A DNA stretch of 64,000 nt from Marinilabiliaceae bacterium UBA5488 (GCA_002427105.1 DIPM01000021.1:2027-66026), one strand, 5' to 3'. Shown: positions 37,009-44,736, counted from the first letter of the stretch. Numbers and translations are program-made. The notes: a model not told the origin generated them from the sequence alone.

Positions 37009-37089
37009 GAATTAAAATTCACCTTTCCGATTGAATCAGCACCAATCTATTAAAAGTGCATGTCTCAACTTTTGAGACATGCCTTTTTT
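37009..37089 (+). ncRNA. candidate small RNA of about 80 nt
   Basis: Transcription from the promoter ending at 37003 should start near 37009 and stop at the hairpin and T-run ending at 37089. The interval has no start codon with a sensible frame. The 5' half is A/T-rich and unstructured (a possible pairing region), and the 3' half is a strong 11-bp hairpin with U6, the layout of a regulatory sRNA. It lies between the hipBA patch and tRNA-Val. I do not recognise a family. Confidence 0.5.
37058..37089 (+). terminator. intrinsic terminator
   Basis: A perfect 11-bp stem (37058-37068 with 37072-37082, GCATGTCTCAA paired to TTGAGACATGC) with a 3-nt loop, followed by C and six T. There is no protein gene directly upstream; it probably ends the candidate sRNA. 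Confidence 0.85.
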
Positions 37090-37123
37090 GCTCTCAATAG
37101 AATTTTAATAGCGCCTCAACTGC

Positions 37124-37153
37124 TTTGCTATTCTAAAAAATAAACTATTTTTG
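37124..37153 (+). promoter_or_regulatory. promoter of tRNA-Val
   Basis: TTTG at 37124-37127, 18 nt, then a perfect TATTTTTG at 37146-37153, 11 nt before the mature tRNA 5' end. Placement suggests a very short 5' leader. Confidence 0.65.
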
Positions 37154-37164
37154 CAGGATAATTC

Positions 37165-37239
37165 GGGTTGTTAGCTCAGTTGGTTTAGAGCATTACCTTG
37201 ACAGGGTAGGGGTCACTGGTTCGAATCCAGTACAACCCA
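37165..37239 (+). tRNA. tRNA-Val (anticodon GAC)
   Basis: A 75-nt cloverleaf. The acceptor stem GGGTTGT pairs with ACAACCC. The D arm is GCTC/GAGC. The anticodon stem TTACC/GGTAG has loop TTGACAG, giving anticodon GAC. The T arm is ACTGG-TTCGAAT-CCAGT, with discriminator A. The CCA end is not encoded, as is usual in this phylum. Confidence 0.95.
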
Positions 37240-37354
37240 CATAGTTACAAAGGTTGTCCTTATAAGGCAGCCTTTCTGTATTTTATACCTTCCACCTAAC
37301 AATTTGTTAATCCACTTATAACGACGGCTTAACTCTAAGTTAACATTGCCGCCC

Positions 37355-37362
37355 TACATTTG
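37355..37362 (+). promoter_or_regulatory. -7 element before the CarboxypepD-like/YwqK pair
   Basis: A perfect TACATTTG 37 nt before the start codon. A TTTG partner at the usual distance is absent. An inverted TTAAC pair (CTTAACTCTAAGTTAA) sits just upstream and could bind a regulator. Confidence 0.35.
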
Positions 37363-37399
37363 CAGCATAAAATGAATAGAACTTATTAAACAAAAAGAT

Positions 37400-37759
37400 A
37401 TGAAATCAAAAGCAATTATTCTGACTGCATTGGTGGTATTGGGTTTAAGCAATGTGGCTCTTGCCAATAGCCCGGCTGAACCTGCTGCCGAGCCGGTTGC
37501 AAACAATGCCATAACCGGTATCGTTTTGGATAAAACTACTGGCGAAGCGCTTACAGGCGTGGAAGTTCGCGTTGAAGGAACCGATTTGAAAACTTACACA
37601 GACTTTGACGGTAAATTTGTTTTTGACGGAGTAAAAGCCGGAGAATACAAAGTAAAGGCCAATTACATTTCCTATCAGGACTGCGAAACTAAGGCCATTA
37701 AAGTTAATCGCAATGAGTTTCACGCCCTGAATATGCAATTGGAAACTGTTAATAACTAA
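37400..37759 (+). CDS. exported CarboxypepD-regulatory-like domain protein
   Basis: A 119-residue protein with a clear signal peptide (KAIILTALVVLGLSNVALAN) and a single carboxypeptidase-regulatory-like beta-sandwich (about 37-118: ITGIVLDKTTGEALTGVEVR, TYTDFDGKFVFDGVKAGEY). This domain is normally the N-terminal extension of TonB-dependent receptors or surface enzymes, but here it stands alone. Its TAA shares one base with the ATG of the YwqK-like gene, so the two are translationally coupled. Role unknown; periplasmic or surface location expected. Confidence 0.75.
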   Translation: MKSKAIILTALVVLGLSNVALANSPAEPAAEPVANNAITGIVLDKTTGEALTGVEVRVEGTDLKTYTDFDGKFVFDGVKAGEYKVKANYISYQDCETKAIKVNRNEFHALNMQLETVNN

Positions 37760-38232
37760 TGAAGAGATTTTTTTTATTGACCGTCATCCTTAGCCTTTTA
37801 TCTGTTGGCTTGCAAGCGCAGTTAATTGAAGGAGAGGACGGCAAGTATTACGACCACAAAGGAAAGCTTTACTCCGGTACTTATATTGAATACTTCCCAT
37901 CGGGCGTCGTTCATATAGAAATGTCAGTATTGAATGGCGAAAAGAACGGAACCACCACCATCTACTTTGAAAATGGCAACAAGAATGAGCTTCGCATTTT
38001 CAAAAACAACAAGATGGATGGAACCTGGATTACCTGGGATGAGAAGGGTAACAAAGTTGCTGAAGCCAATTACGTGGAAGGTGTAAAACACGGAACGTGG
38101 GGCGTGTGGGATGAGAACGGTATTCAGCGTTATGAGATGTCCTATTCCCAAGGGAAAAAGTCGGGTACCTGGATAATCCGTAATGAGGCAGGAGAAGAAG
38201 TTGACCACAAAAAATATCAGGCTATTTACTAA
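37759..38232 (+). CDS. exported YwqK/MORN-repeat protein
   Basis: A 157-residue protein with a signal peptide (RFFLLTVILSLLSVGLQAQ) followed by about four MORN/YwqK-type repeats with the pattern Y-x-x-G-x-x-x-G-x-W/Y (GKLYSGTYIEYFPSG, NGEKNGTTTIYFENG, EGVKHGTWGVWDENG, QGKKSGTWIIRN). In databases such proteins are often named toxin-antitoxin YwqK-family antitoxins, but nothing here supports a toxin partner; the coupled gene is a CarboxypepD-like protein. Probably an envelope protein of unknown function. A perfect hairpin terminator follows 24 nt after the stop. Confidence 0.75.
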   Translation: MKRFFLLTVILSLLSVGLQAQLIEGEDGKYYDHKGKLYSGTYIEYFPSGVVHIEMSVLNGEKNGTTTIYFENGNKNELRIFKNNKMDGTWITWDEKGNKVAEANYVEGVKHGTWGVWDENGIQRYEMSYSQGKKSGTWIIRNEAGEEVDHKKYQAIY

Positions 38233-38256
38233 TAAGCAGGTCTAAGAGCTAATACA

Positions 38257-38296
38257 AGCCGCGATGTTAACAAGCAATTAACATCGCGGCTTTTTT
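38257..38296 (+). terminator. intrinsic terminator after the YwqK-like gene
   Basis: A perfect 14-bp stem (38257-38270 with 38278-38291), 7-nt loop CAAGCAA, T-run to 38296. Part of it is duplicated at 40.76 kb. Confidence 0.9.
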
Positions 38297-38354
38297 GTAT
38301 TTATAGCTCTAACTGTCTGATTGCATTGTCATTATCTACTATTTTTATTTATTC
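38266..38354 (+). repeat. left copy of a 90-bp direct repeat flanking the amylase gene
   Basis: Starts inside the left arm of the YwqK terminator (GTTAACAAGC) and ends at ATTTATTC. The same sequence recurs at 40759-40848 with roughly a dozen substitutions or indels over 90 positions, in the same orientation. The two copies bracket the alpha-amylase gene. Confidence 0.85.
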
Positions 38355-38624
38355 CTGACTTGTCCCTTTTGTGTCTTGAAAATATTTTACTTTTAAACTC
38401 CCTCATTTCGGGGATAAGGAATTTTGATATTGCTATTTCTAAATCGCTTGACTCATGCTTTAGAAAAGCGTCGAAGGCGTTTAATATTCATAATCTTAGG
38501 TCTCCGACCTAAGCTGTCAATCCCTCCCCTTATCCTCTGGCTGAAAGACAGTACTTCTGAAGCAATATAAATGACTATAAGTACTGCCATGAAAGCAGAT
38601 AAGTATTAGAGGCACTTCCATTTA
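38355..38624. other. intergenic region without recognised genes
   Basis: Together with the flanking repeat and terminator this makes a gene-free stretch of about 450 bp. A short 63-codon frame here has no protein-like features, and I see no further hairpin or promoter. Confidence 0.4.
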
Positions 38625-38656
38625 AAGAGCCGTCCCCCTGACATAGACAGGAGTGA
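38625..38656 (-). terminator. probable terminator of the alpha-amylase gene
   Basis: GCCGTC (38625-38630) pairs with GACGGC (38651-38656), with an inner CCTG/CAGG stem. On the minus strand it is followed by TCTTTAAAT, a weak U-run. It is 33 nt past the amylase stop. Confidence 0.4.
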
Positions 38657-38689
38657 CGGCATCTCTAAGGTTTAGGAATAGACTTAGGG

Positions 38690-40546
38690 CTACTTCTTCA
38701 GCAGTTTTTCAACGCTGGTATTTCCATTTTCATCTTCTATAACAACGAAATAGAGACCCGGTTGCAGGTTCGATAAGTCAACGCTTGTACTGCCTTCCAT
38801 AATACTTTTCGACAGAACGATACTTCCGTTGATATTGATAATATCCACAGTTGCCCCCTGAGCAAAAGAAATGGTAATAGTCTTAGTTGCAGGATTCGGA
38901 AAAATGGTGGGAACAGCCTTTGTTACGGAGGCTACGGGAGCATAGGTTGAGAGTTGAGGACAATCAGTAATTAATGGTACTGCCTTATGCCCGTTAAATA
39001 CGTAACAGCCAGAGCTCGTGATATTCGTTATATCTCCTGTCTGCGCTTCATTACTACCGTTGTTAAAGACGACGTTCACCTTCGTGACACTTTCATCAAA
39101 CAAATATGAAACCCAGTTATCGGCTTCTGTCGTGGCCGGAATACCGGGCCAATCCCCTAGTATCGCTCCTGAATCTGTCCATGCGTAGATCTTCACCTGA
39201 GACCAGTTGTCAGTATTTTTAAATTGCACCTTAATTGGACCAGCGGGCGTGGGCTCGACAATTTCCTGTCCACCTTTAGTCCAAACCGCGTAATCAGGTC
39301 CAGATGTTTGCAATTGGTAATCATCAGGAGCGGAGTACGCAGCTGTACCAATTTTAACAATCAAAGAACCGGAAAGACCTGTTGCCGTAGCCACGTAAAT
39401 ATCGGAAGCACTATGATTTACGGTCACGGGGCTTTCACTGTGCAAGCCTACTTTCTTGCGTGCTGCGATAAGTTCATTAATTTTCGCTTTGTAATTGGTA
39501 TTGTTCCAATGATTAATCCATACACAGGGGATGCCGGGTCCTGACAAAATAAAGGCATGCGCTGCCAGTACGTTGCCGGTAAATCTTGAATGATCGTGAC
39601 CCGCGTCGGAGCGTCCTGTGTCGTGGTTATCGATAAAGGTCATCGCATACCTTTTCGTTGTCGCATGGTGAGCCAAACCGGCCGGTTGCCCTGCCCATAC
39701 GAGCTCCGTCAAATTCAGGCCGTTGTTAAAGGCCTTGTTAATTTGATATTTTTGCGGAAAATCAAAGGCCGTTGAAGTTTTGTTGGTGGCATCAATCCAT
39801 CCCTTCACGTAATCATAGTTGCCATCCCAAAACTCCCCTACCGAGAGGTGAGCATTGGCAGAGTTATTATACATTTCAATAAAGTTGCCTGAAAACCCTT
39901 TTACCAAATCATAGCGCCACCCGTCGTAACCAATTTCATTTTTTAAAAAATCCAAATAGGCTTTGATAGTATTTTGAACATTACTGTTAGTATGATCAAT
40001 GTCACGTGCCGCCGCATAATTCTCTCCCGTATCGTTAGCTCCGGTTGGAGTCGCTTGTCCGGCTGCATCTTTCACCTCGTCCCCATTGCAAATTGTTTCA
40101 GACCCCCAACTATAAGTTAGGCCTTTGTACGTTTCTGATGGAAAATCGGTCCAATTAGTGGCACCGTTTCGGTGGTTAATTACCACATCGGCCATAGCCC
40201 GTGCGCCGTTATTCTTTAAAGATGAAATAAGCAAGATGAGCTCGGCTTGAGAGCCAAAACTACTGTTTTGATTAAAATAATACACGGGCAAATACCCCAT
40301 GCTGTTTGATGGATTAAGGTCATTGCCGCTCGGAGGCAGCCAAACCATGTCAAAATTGGCTCCGATTTCCGACGCCATAGCATTGAGATTTGTCCATTTG
40401 CTAAGCTGATAACTGTCCCATCCAAATGCCTGAAGCACTACATCTGTGCATTGTGCCGGTGCCTGCGCCTTGAAGTTTAAGGCATATCCTAACATCAGGA
40501 AAGCCAGTACAAAAGTTTTGATTTTAGTTGTAAAGTTCTTCTTCAT
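38690..40546 (-). CDS. secreted GH13 alpha-amylase with starch-binding module and T9SS tail
   Basis: A 618-residue extracellular enzyme. It has a signal peptide (FVLAFLMLGYALNFKAQA) and a GH13 catalytic domain (about 32-430) with all four conserved regions: ADVVINHR, GWRYDLVKG (nucleophile Asp213), SVGEFWDGN (acid/base Glu238) and FIDNHDTGR (Asp309). A CBM26-like starch-binding module follows (about 437-540, KVQFKNTDNWSQVKIYAW), and then a T9SS type A sorting domain (FPNPATKTITISF, GLYFVVIEDENGN). It hydrolyses alpha-1,4-glucan bonds in starch outside the cell. It is a single-gene unit: no SusCD, SusR or neopullulanase gene nearby. It is bracketed by a direct repeat and preceded by palindromic operator-like sites. 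Confidence 0.93.
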   Translation of the reverse strand: MKKNFTTKIKTFVLAFLMLGYALNFKAQAPAQCTDVVLQAFGWDSYQLSKWTNLNAMASEIGANFDMVWLPPSGNDLNPSNSMGYLPVYYFNQNSSFGSQAELILLISSLKNNGARAMADVVINHRNGATNWTDFPSETYKGLTYSWGSETICNGDEVKDAAGQATPTGANDTGENYAAARDIDHTNSNVQNTIKAYLDFLKNEIGYDGWRYDLVKGFSGNFIEMYNNSANAHLSVGEFWDGNYDYVKGWIDATNKTSTAFDFPQKYQINKAFNNGLNLTELVWAGQPAGLAHHATTKRYAMTFIDNHDTGRSDAGHDHSRFTGNVLAAHAFILSGPGIPCVWINHWNNTNYKAKINELIAARKKVGLHSESPVTVNHSASDIYVATATGLSGSLIVKIGTAAYSAPDDYQLQTSGPDYAVWTKGGQEIVEPTPAGPIKVQFKNTDNWSQVKIYAWTDSGAILGDWPGIPATTEADNWVSYLFDESVTKVNVVFNNGSNEAQTGDITNITSSGCYVFNGHKAVPLITDCPQLSTYAPVASVTKAVPTIFPNPATKTITISFAQGATVDIININGSIVLSKSIMEGSTSVDLSNLQPGLYFVVIEDENGNTSVEKLLKK

Positions 40547-40619
40547 TGTAATATTCTTGTGAGGTTAAAACATAGCAAGTTGAAACTCCGTTTTGGATAC
40601 GGACTGACAATTTGTTTAA

Positions 40620-40627
40620 CAAACTTA
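40620..40627 (-). promoter_or_regulatory. -7 element of the amylase promoter
   Basis: On the minus strand this reads TAAGTTTG, matching TAnnTTTG, 74 nt upstream of the amylase start codon. The -33 TTTG is not at the usual spacing, which would fit an activated promoter. Confidence 0.4.
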
Positions 40628-40664
40628 GTCCAAAAAAACACACTATTTAACCTTGATTTATAAT

Positions 40665-40720
40665 CGTTTGCAATCCCATTCCGGAATCGAATTCACAAAC
40701 GTTTGCGAACTCGTTTGCGA
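40665..40720 (-). promoter_or_regulatory. cluster of CGTTTGC operator-like sites upstream of the amylase
   Basis: Three copies of CGTTTGC occur at about 40665, 40700 and 40712. The middle one is part of a near-perfect 18-bp palindrome at 40692-40709 with core CAAACGTTTG. The size and CpG-centred symmetry resemble sites of LacI-family sugar regulators. They lie upstream of the amylase -7 element, so activation is more likely than simple blocking. No regulator gene is next to it. Confidence 0.45.
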
Positions 40721-40758
40721 AGGAATCGTATGCTGTACAACATGTTTTCAATAAATTC

Positions 40759-40848
40759 GTTAACAAGCAATTAACATCGCGGCTTTTTGTGTATTTATAG
40801 CCCTAAATGCCTGATTGCATTGCTATTATCCGCTATTCTTATTTATTC
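40759..40848 (+). repeat. right copy of the 90-bp direct repeat
   Basis: Corresponds to 38266-38354. It keeps the loop and right arm of the terminator but lacks most of the left arm, so it no longer forms the full terminator. This shows that the copy at 38.26 kb is the original context. Confidence 0.85.
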
Positions 40849-40981
40849 TCTATCCAAATAAGACCTGGCTATCACACAGTTAATGCTTTTGTTGTACCTT
40901 TAAAAAGACTAATCTTCATTAGCTCAGATCCGGTTATGAGGGTTTGTTATCCATTCTATAATATCAACTAAATTATTGTGG

Positions 40982-41902
40982 ATGAAACGACGAGAATTTG
41001 TTAGCAAAAGCGTGGGTCTTGGAGTAGCAGGAGCTATAGCACCGCTATTCGGGGGTTTTGACTCATTGGCATCAAAACCTGCTGTGGGCAATCGCTATGA
41101 TATGGCAGCTGTGCGCGGTGGAGAACCCGTAGCCATGTTCGACAAAGCCATTGAAGCCCTTGGTGGAATGAAACGTTTTGTAAAACAGGGGCAAAAGGTT
41201 TTGGTTAAACCCAATATCGGCTGGGATACCAGCCCGGAACGAGCCGCTAATACAAATCCTCAATTAGTCGGTCACATCGTTAAGGCCGCCTACGAGGCCG
41301 GAGCCTCAGAGGTCTTCGTTTTTGATCATACCTGCGACCAATGGGACAGATGTTACACTAACAGTAAAATTGAAGAGGCTGTTAAGGCAAACGGCGGAAC
41401 CGTTGTGCCGGGCAATAATGAACGCAATTATAAAGAAGTAACTATACCGGGCGGGAAAGTCTTAAAAAAGGCTAAGGTTCACGAACTGCTTTTAAATACT
41501 GATGTCTTTATTAATGTTCCAATATTAAAACACCACGGATCCACCACAGTCACACTTGGTATGAAAAACTTAATGGGAGTGGTCTGGGACAGGCGTTTTT
41601 ATCATGGAAACGATCTAAGCCAGTGCATAGCCGACTTCCTGCAATTTAGGAAACCTGATTTGAATATAATAGACGGCTATAAAATGATGACGAGAAACGG
41701 TCCACGCAGCATTTCAGAGGCAGACCTGGTTAATTTAAAGGCCCTGATAGCCGGTACCGATATTGTCGCCGTTGACGCCGCCGCCACGCTAATGTTTGGC
41801 GCAAAACCGAAGGATATAGCACATATCAGGATTGCTGAGGAGATGGGTCACGGCACCACCAACCTGGAAAGCCTGTCTATCAGCAGAATAGTGATTAGCT
41901 AA
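40982..41902 (+). CDS. Tat-exported DUF362 protein
   Basis: About 306 residues. The ATG at 40982 is taken over a TTG two codons upstream. The N-terminus (MKRREFVSKSVGLGVAGAIA) is a twin-arginine signal, so the protein is folded, probably with a cofactor, before export. The rest is a DUF362 domain (VLVKPNIGWDTSPERAANTN, VFVFDHTCDQWDRCY, NVPILKHHGSTTVTLGMKNLMG). The stand-alone domain here has no ferredoxin CxxC motifs of its own; these are supplied by the next gene, a membrane polyferredoxin 22 bp downstream. A redox role at the membrane is likely but the reaction is unknown. Confidence 0.8.
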   Translation: MKRREFVSKSVGLGVAGAIAPLFGGFDSLASKPAVGNRYDMAAVRGGEPVAMFDKAIEALGGMKRFVKQGQKVLVKPNIGWDTSPERAANTNPQLVGHIVKAAYEAGASEVFVFDHTCDQWDRCYTNSKIEEAVKANGGTVVPGNNERNYKEVTIPGGKVLKKAKVHELLLNTDVFINVPILKHHGSTTVTLGMKNLMGVVWDRRFYHGNDLSQCIADFLQFRKPDLNIIDGYKMMTRNGPRSISEADLVNLKALIAGTDIVAVDAAATLMFGAKPKDIAHIRIAEEMGHGTTNLESLSISRIVIS

Positions 41903-41924
41903 GACTAAGTTGTAAGTGATAAGG

Positions 41925-43532
41925 ATGCATCGAATGAGAGTATTTAAAGTATTGAAACAAAGCAGAGTAGCATTAGCTTTAATTTTTCTCCTGCTAACGC
42001 TGGCTCTTTTTATCGATATATACGAGGTGATTGCCGAAGAGACTTTCTCGAAAATTCTATACCTGCAATTTATCCCTTCTCTTTTAAGCTTCATAAAAAG
42101 TGCGTCCTTAGTCACTGCCTCAGGCTTTATTATCATAATCCTGCTGACCCTCTTAATGGGACGGTTTTATTGTTCAACTATCTGTCCGCTGGGAGTAATT
42201 CAGGATGCTTTCAGCTACATAGCCAAAAAGCGTACAAAAAAAAGGGTGTTTTTTAAATATAAAAAGCCTCAGACTATATGGCGCTATTCTTTCCTAATCA
42301 TAATGATTGTGGCAATAGCCGGCGGCTTCGGCTTTATCGTGGCCTGGCTTGACCCCTACAGTATAGCCGGCAGGTTCTTTTCCTATCTTGTTGAACCCGT
42401 GGCAATGGCTATCAACAATGCCATGGCCGGCTTGTTGCAAAACAGGGGAAACTATGCCATGCATCACGTGAAGTTTTATCATGCCGCCTGGCTTCCCTTA
42501 TCACTTACACTGGCAATGTTGCTTTTTATTGGAATTGCTTCATATAAAAGAGGGAGGTTCTTTTGCAATGTTATTTGTCCGGTTGGCACATTTTTAGGGC
42601 TCACGTCCAAAGCTGCTATCCTAAAAGTAAAATTCAATCCCGGAAAGTGTACAAAATGTGGCTCTTGTGCATCCGTATGCAAGAGCGAGTGTATTAGCAT
42701 AAAAAATCAAAGCATAGACACAAGCCGCTGCGTAACATGCTTCAACTGCCTGACAGTGTGTGAAGATGCAGCCCTTGACTTTGGCTCGATTAAAAGCAAA
42801 GCCGCGAAAAAGAGCATAAAGCCTGAAGGCCTGGTAGTTTCAGCTCATAAAACAGATAAGGAACGCAGAAAACTCTTAGTTACAGGTATGGCCCTGATGG
42901 CCGGCTCAAGCATTTATGCCCTCAAAAAGAACAAGCTTGCGCCCTCGCATGCCGGGCTCACCCGTAACGAACGTGACTACTACCCCGTTCCTCCCGGCGC
43001 CATTAGTGTGAGCAGATTCAATAAGAGTTGCACAGCTTGTTCCTTATGCGTGTCGGCATGCCCCACACACGTTTTGCAGCTTTCCATCACAGAATATGGC
43101 CTAAGCGGTTTCCTGCAACCATTTATGGACTATGAAACGAATTATTGCAATTTCGATTGTCATAAATGTGCTGAGGTTTGTCCTACAGGAGCCATCCTAC
43201 CATTAGCAATAGATGAAAAGCAACAGACCCAGCTTGGAGTTGCCGTCTTTCTGCATAACAACTGCATTGTAGTTTCTGAAGGGACTGATTGCGGCGCATG
43301 TTCAGAACACTGCCCAACCAAGGCCGTCCATATGATTCCTTATAAGAATGGCTTAATGATTCCGGAAGTAGATCAAAGTATCTGCATTGGCTGCGGAGCC
43401 TGCGAATACCCCTGTCCGGTGCCTTCTCCCTACAGGGCTATTTATGTTAACGGCAACAGCACACACAAGCTGGCCGAAAAACCTAAAGTAGAAGAGCAAT
43501 CAAGTGTTAGTTTCGATGACTTTCCTTTCTGA
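41925..43532 (+). CDS. membrane-bound polyferredoxin (NapH/CcoG-like)
   Basis: About 535 residues; start at the ATG at 41925 (a GTG at 41916 and an ATG at 41934 are alternatives). The N-terminal half has about five membrane helices with the NapH-type motifs GRFYCSTICPLGVIQDAF and GRFFCNVICPVGTFLG, in which Cys-x3-Cys-Pro is diagnostic. The C-terminal half carries at least five cysteine clusters: CTKCGSCASVCKSEC, CVTCFNCLTVCE, CTACSLCVSACP, CNFDCHKCAEVCP, CGACSEHCP and CIGCGACEYPCP. It is a likely electron conduit between the quinone pool or cytosolic ferredoxin and the exported DUF362 partner. No nitrate reductase or other terminal enzyme gene is nearby. Confidence 0.88.
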   Translation: MHRMRVFKVLKQSRVALALIFLLLTLALFIDIYEVIAEETFSKILYLQFIPSLLSFIKSASLVTASGFIIIILLTLLMGRFYCSTICPLGVIQDAFSYIAKKRTKKRVFFKYKKPQTIWRYSFLIIMIVAIAGGFGFIVAWLDPYSIAGRFFSYLVEPVAMAINNAMAGLLQNRGNYAMHHVKFYHAAWLPLSLTLAMLLFIGIASYKRGRFFCNVICPVGTFLGLTSKAAILKVKFNPGKCTKCGSCASVCKSECISIKNQSIDTSRCVTCFNCLTVCEDAALDFGSIKSKAAKKSIKPEGLVVSAHKTDKERRKLLVTGMALMAGSSIYALKKNKLAPSHAGLTRNERDYYPVPPGAISVSRFNKSCTACSLCVSACPTHVLQLSITEYGLSGFLQPFMDYETNYCNFDCHKCAEVCPTGAILPLAIDEKQQTQLGVAVFLHNNCIVVSEGTDCGACSEHCPTKAVHMIPYKNGLMIPEVDQSICIGCGACEYPCPVPSPYRAIYVNGNSTHKLAEKPKVEEQSSVSFDDFPF

Positions 43533-43656
43533 CAATTGACAATAAGCACTTTGCGTGCTCAGCACATTTTTGATTGGGATTTTTATCAATTACCCTGCAA
43601 TAATTGAAGCCTCTACTACGTTACACACTCAAACCAACGTATTAAACAAAAGCAAA

Positions 43657-44241
43657 ATGAGGACTATAATAATTTCCGTTTTGGTTCTATTATGTATAAC
43701 AGATATTTCCAAAGCTCAGAAGCCATATATTAAGGATGCGACTGTTGAAGAACAGTTAGAATTCGTTGAAAAGGAAGCATCTAAATGGCAAAACTACATT
43801 ATGGTTTTTGACACCTGGTTCAGGCAGTTGAAAAACAATGTAAATAATACAATCAGCGAAAAGAACGAGGTTATATCACGGCTTGAAACAACAATAGTAT
43901 CAAAAGACTCCACGATAACTGAGCTTAACAGGCAACTGGAGCTAACAGCTTCCGACCTCAAAGAAACTCTAAAAGAGAAGAACTCGTTCAGCTTCCTGGG
44001 CATCTCAATGGCTAAAGGGGTCTTTTTGAGTATAGTGATATTTATCTTTATAATCCTAATCGCCGCAACAGCTTTGGCCATATTGGTACTTCAACGCAAC
44101 AACCTCTCCACATCCAAAATAAGGAAGGAACTGGAAAAGACCAGGGAAGAATTTGAAGAGCACAGGCAGCGTGCACGTCAAAAATATGAAGCTCTTGTAG
44201 TACAACATCACAAAGAGATTCAGAAATTAAAAGAAGGATAA
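43657..44241 (+). CDS. exported coiled-coil membrane protein
   Basis: A 194-residue protein. The start at 43657 (MRTIIISVLVLLCITDISKA) gives a signal peptide; the longer frame from 43555 has no such logic. After the signal there is a long helical coiled coil (about 40-120, rich in Glu/Lys/Leu heptads such as EVISRLETTIVSKDSTITEL), one transmembrane helix (GVFLSIVIFIFIILIAATALAILV), then a second basic coiled coil of about 50 residues. This arrangement puts one coil in the periplasm and one in the cytosol. It follows the polyferredoxin gene by 124 bp. Function unknown; I see no enzyme motif. Confidence 0.65.
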   Translation: MRTIIISVLVLLCITDISKAQKPYIKDATVEEQLEFVEKEASKWQNYIMVFDTWFRQLKNNVNNTISEKNEVISRLETTIVSKDSTITELNRQLELTASDLKETLKEKNSFSFLGISMAKGVFLSIVIFIFIILIAATALAILVLQRNNLSTSKIRKELEKTREEFEEHRQRARQKYEALVVQHHKEIQKLKEG

Positions 44242-44270
44242 TCCAAACCGATTAACTCATTAAGCAAAAA

Positions 44271-44300
44271 AGGCTACCCCATAAGGAGTAGCCTCTTTTT
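44271..44300 (+). terminator. intrinsic terminator, probably bidirectional
   Basis: AGGCTACCCC and GGAGTAGCCT pair with one mismatch around ATAA, followed by CTTTTT on the plus strand; the reverse strand also ends in a T-run. It overlaps the end of the truncated NmrA-like frame on the other strand. Confidence 0.8.
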
Positions 44301-44648
44301 ATAGTATCTTCTCAAACTATTAGAACTGATATCCTGTCCAAGAGAAAATGTTGGTAGCACATATCCAACACCTGCAGCTTTTGCAGCGAGTATTACATTC
44401 TCGTGTTGCTGAACTCTTTTACCTATCTCGTTTCCTGAAATAAGTAACAGGCGATCTATACCCTTCAAATGAGTTAATATTATTTCAGGTTTATTGTAAT
44501 CGAATAACCTTGCCTCAACTCCCAGGCCTTCTGCTTTACTGGAATCTCTTACCAATGCTACAATGTCTGTCGAAGCGACTATTGTCTTTAAGTAATCTAC
44601 AACCAGTTGGCCCAGCTGACCGGTTGCCCCTGTTATTCCTATTCTCAT
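44274..44648 (-). pseudogene. truncated NmrA/QOR2-like NAD(P)-binding protein
   Basis: The first 100 residues are a good Rossmann-fold start of the NmrA-like/SDR family that includes YtfG quinone oxidoreductase (MRIGITGATGQLGQLVVDYL, IVALVRDSSKAEGL, GIDRLLLISGNEIGKRVQQH, ILAAKAAGVGYV). Intact proteins are about 280-300 residues. Here the similarity stops after AAGVGYV, and 20 unrelated residues follow into a terminator shared with the opposite gene. The substrate and C-terminal half are missing, so the gene is broken. It sits at the left edge of the HTCS/SusCD locus. Confidence 0.7.
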
Positions 44649-44736
44649 TGTTATTTCCTGTTTTGTACTAGTGAAACAGAGAGTCTAAGCTTTAGTTTGG
44701 TACAGGTCAATAATTTGTTTTGCTTATTACACTTCT

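Noticed and set aside
36900..37239. tRNA-associated attachment site
   Set aside because: I looked for a second copy of the tRNA-Val 3' end in the flanking accessory patch and found none in the window; no integrase gene either.
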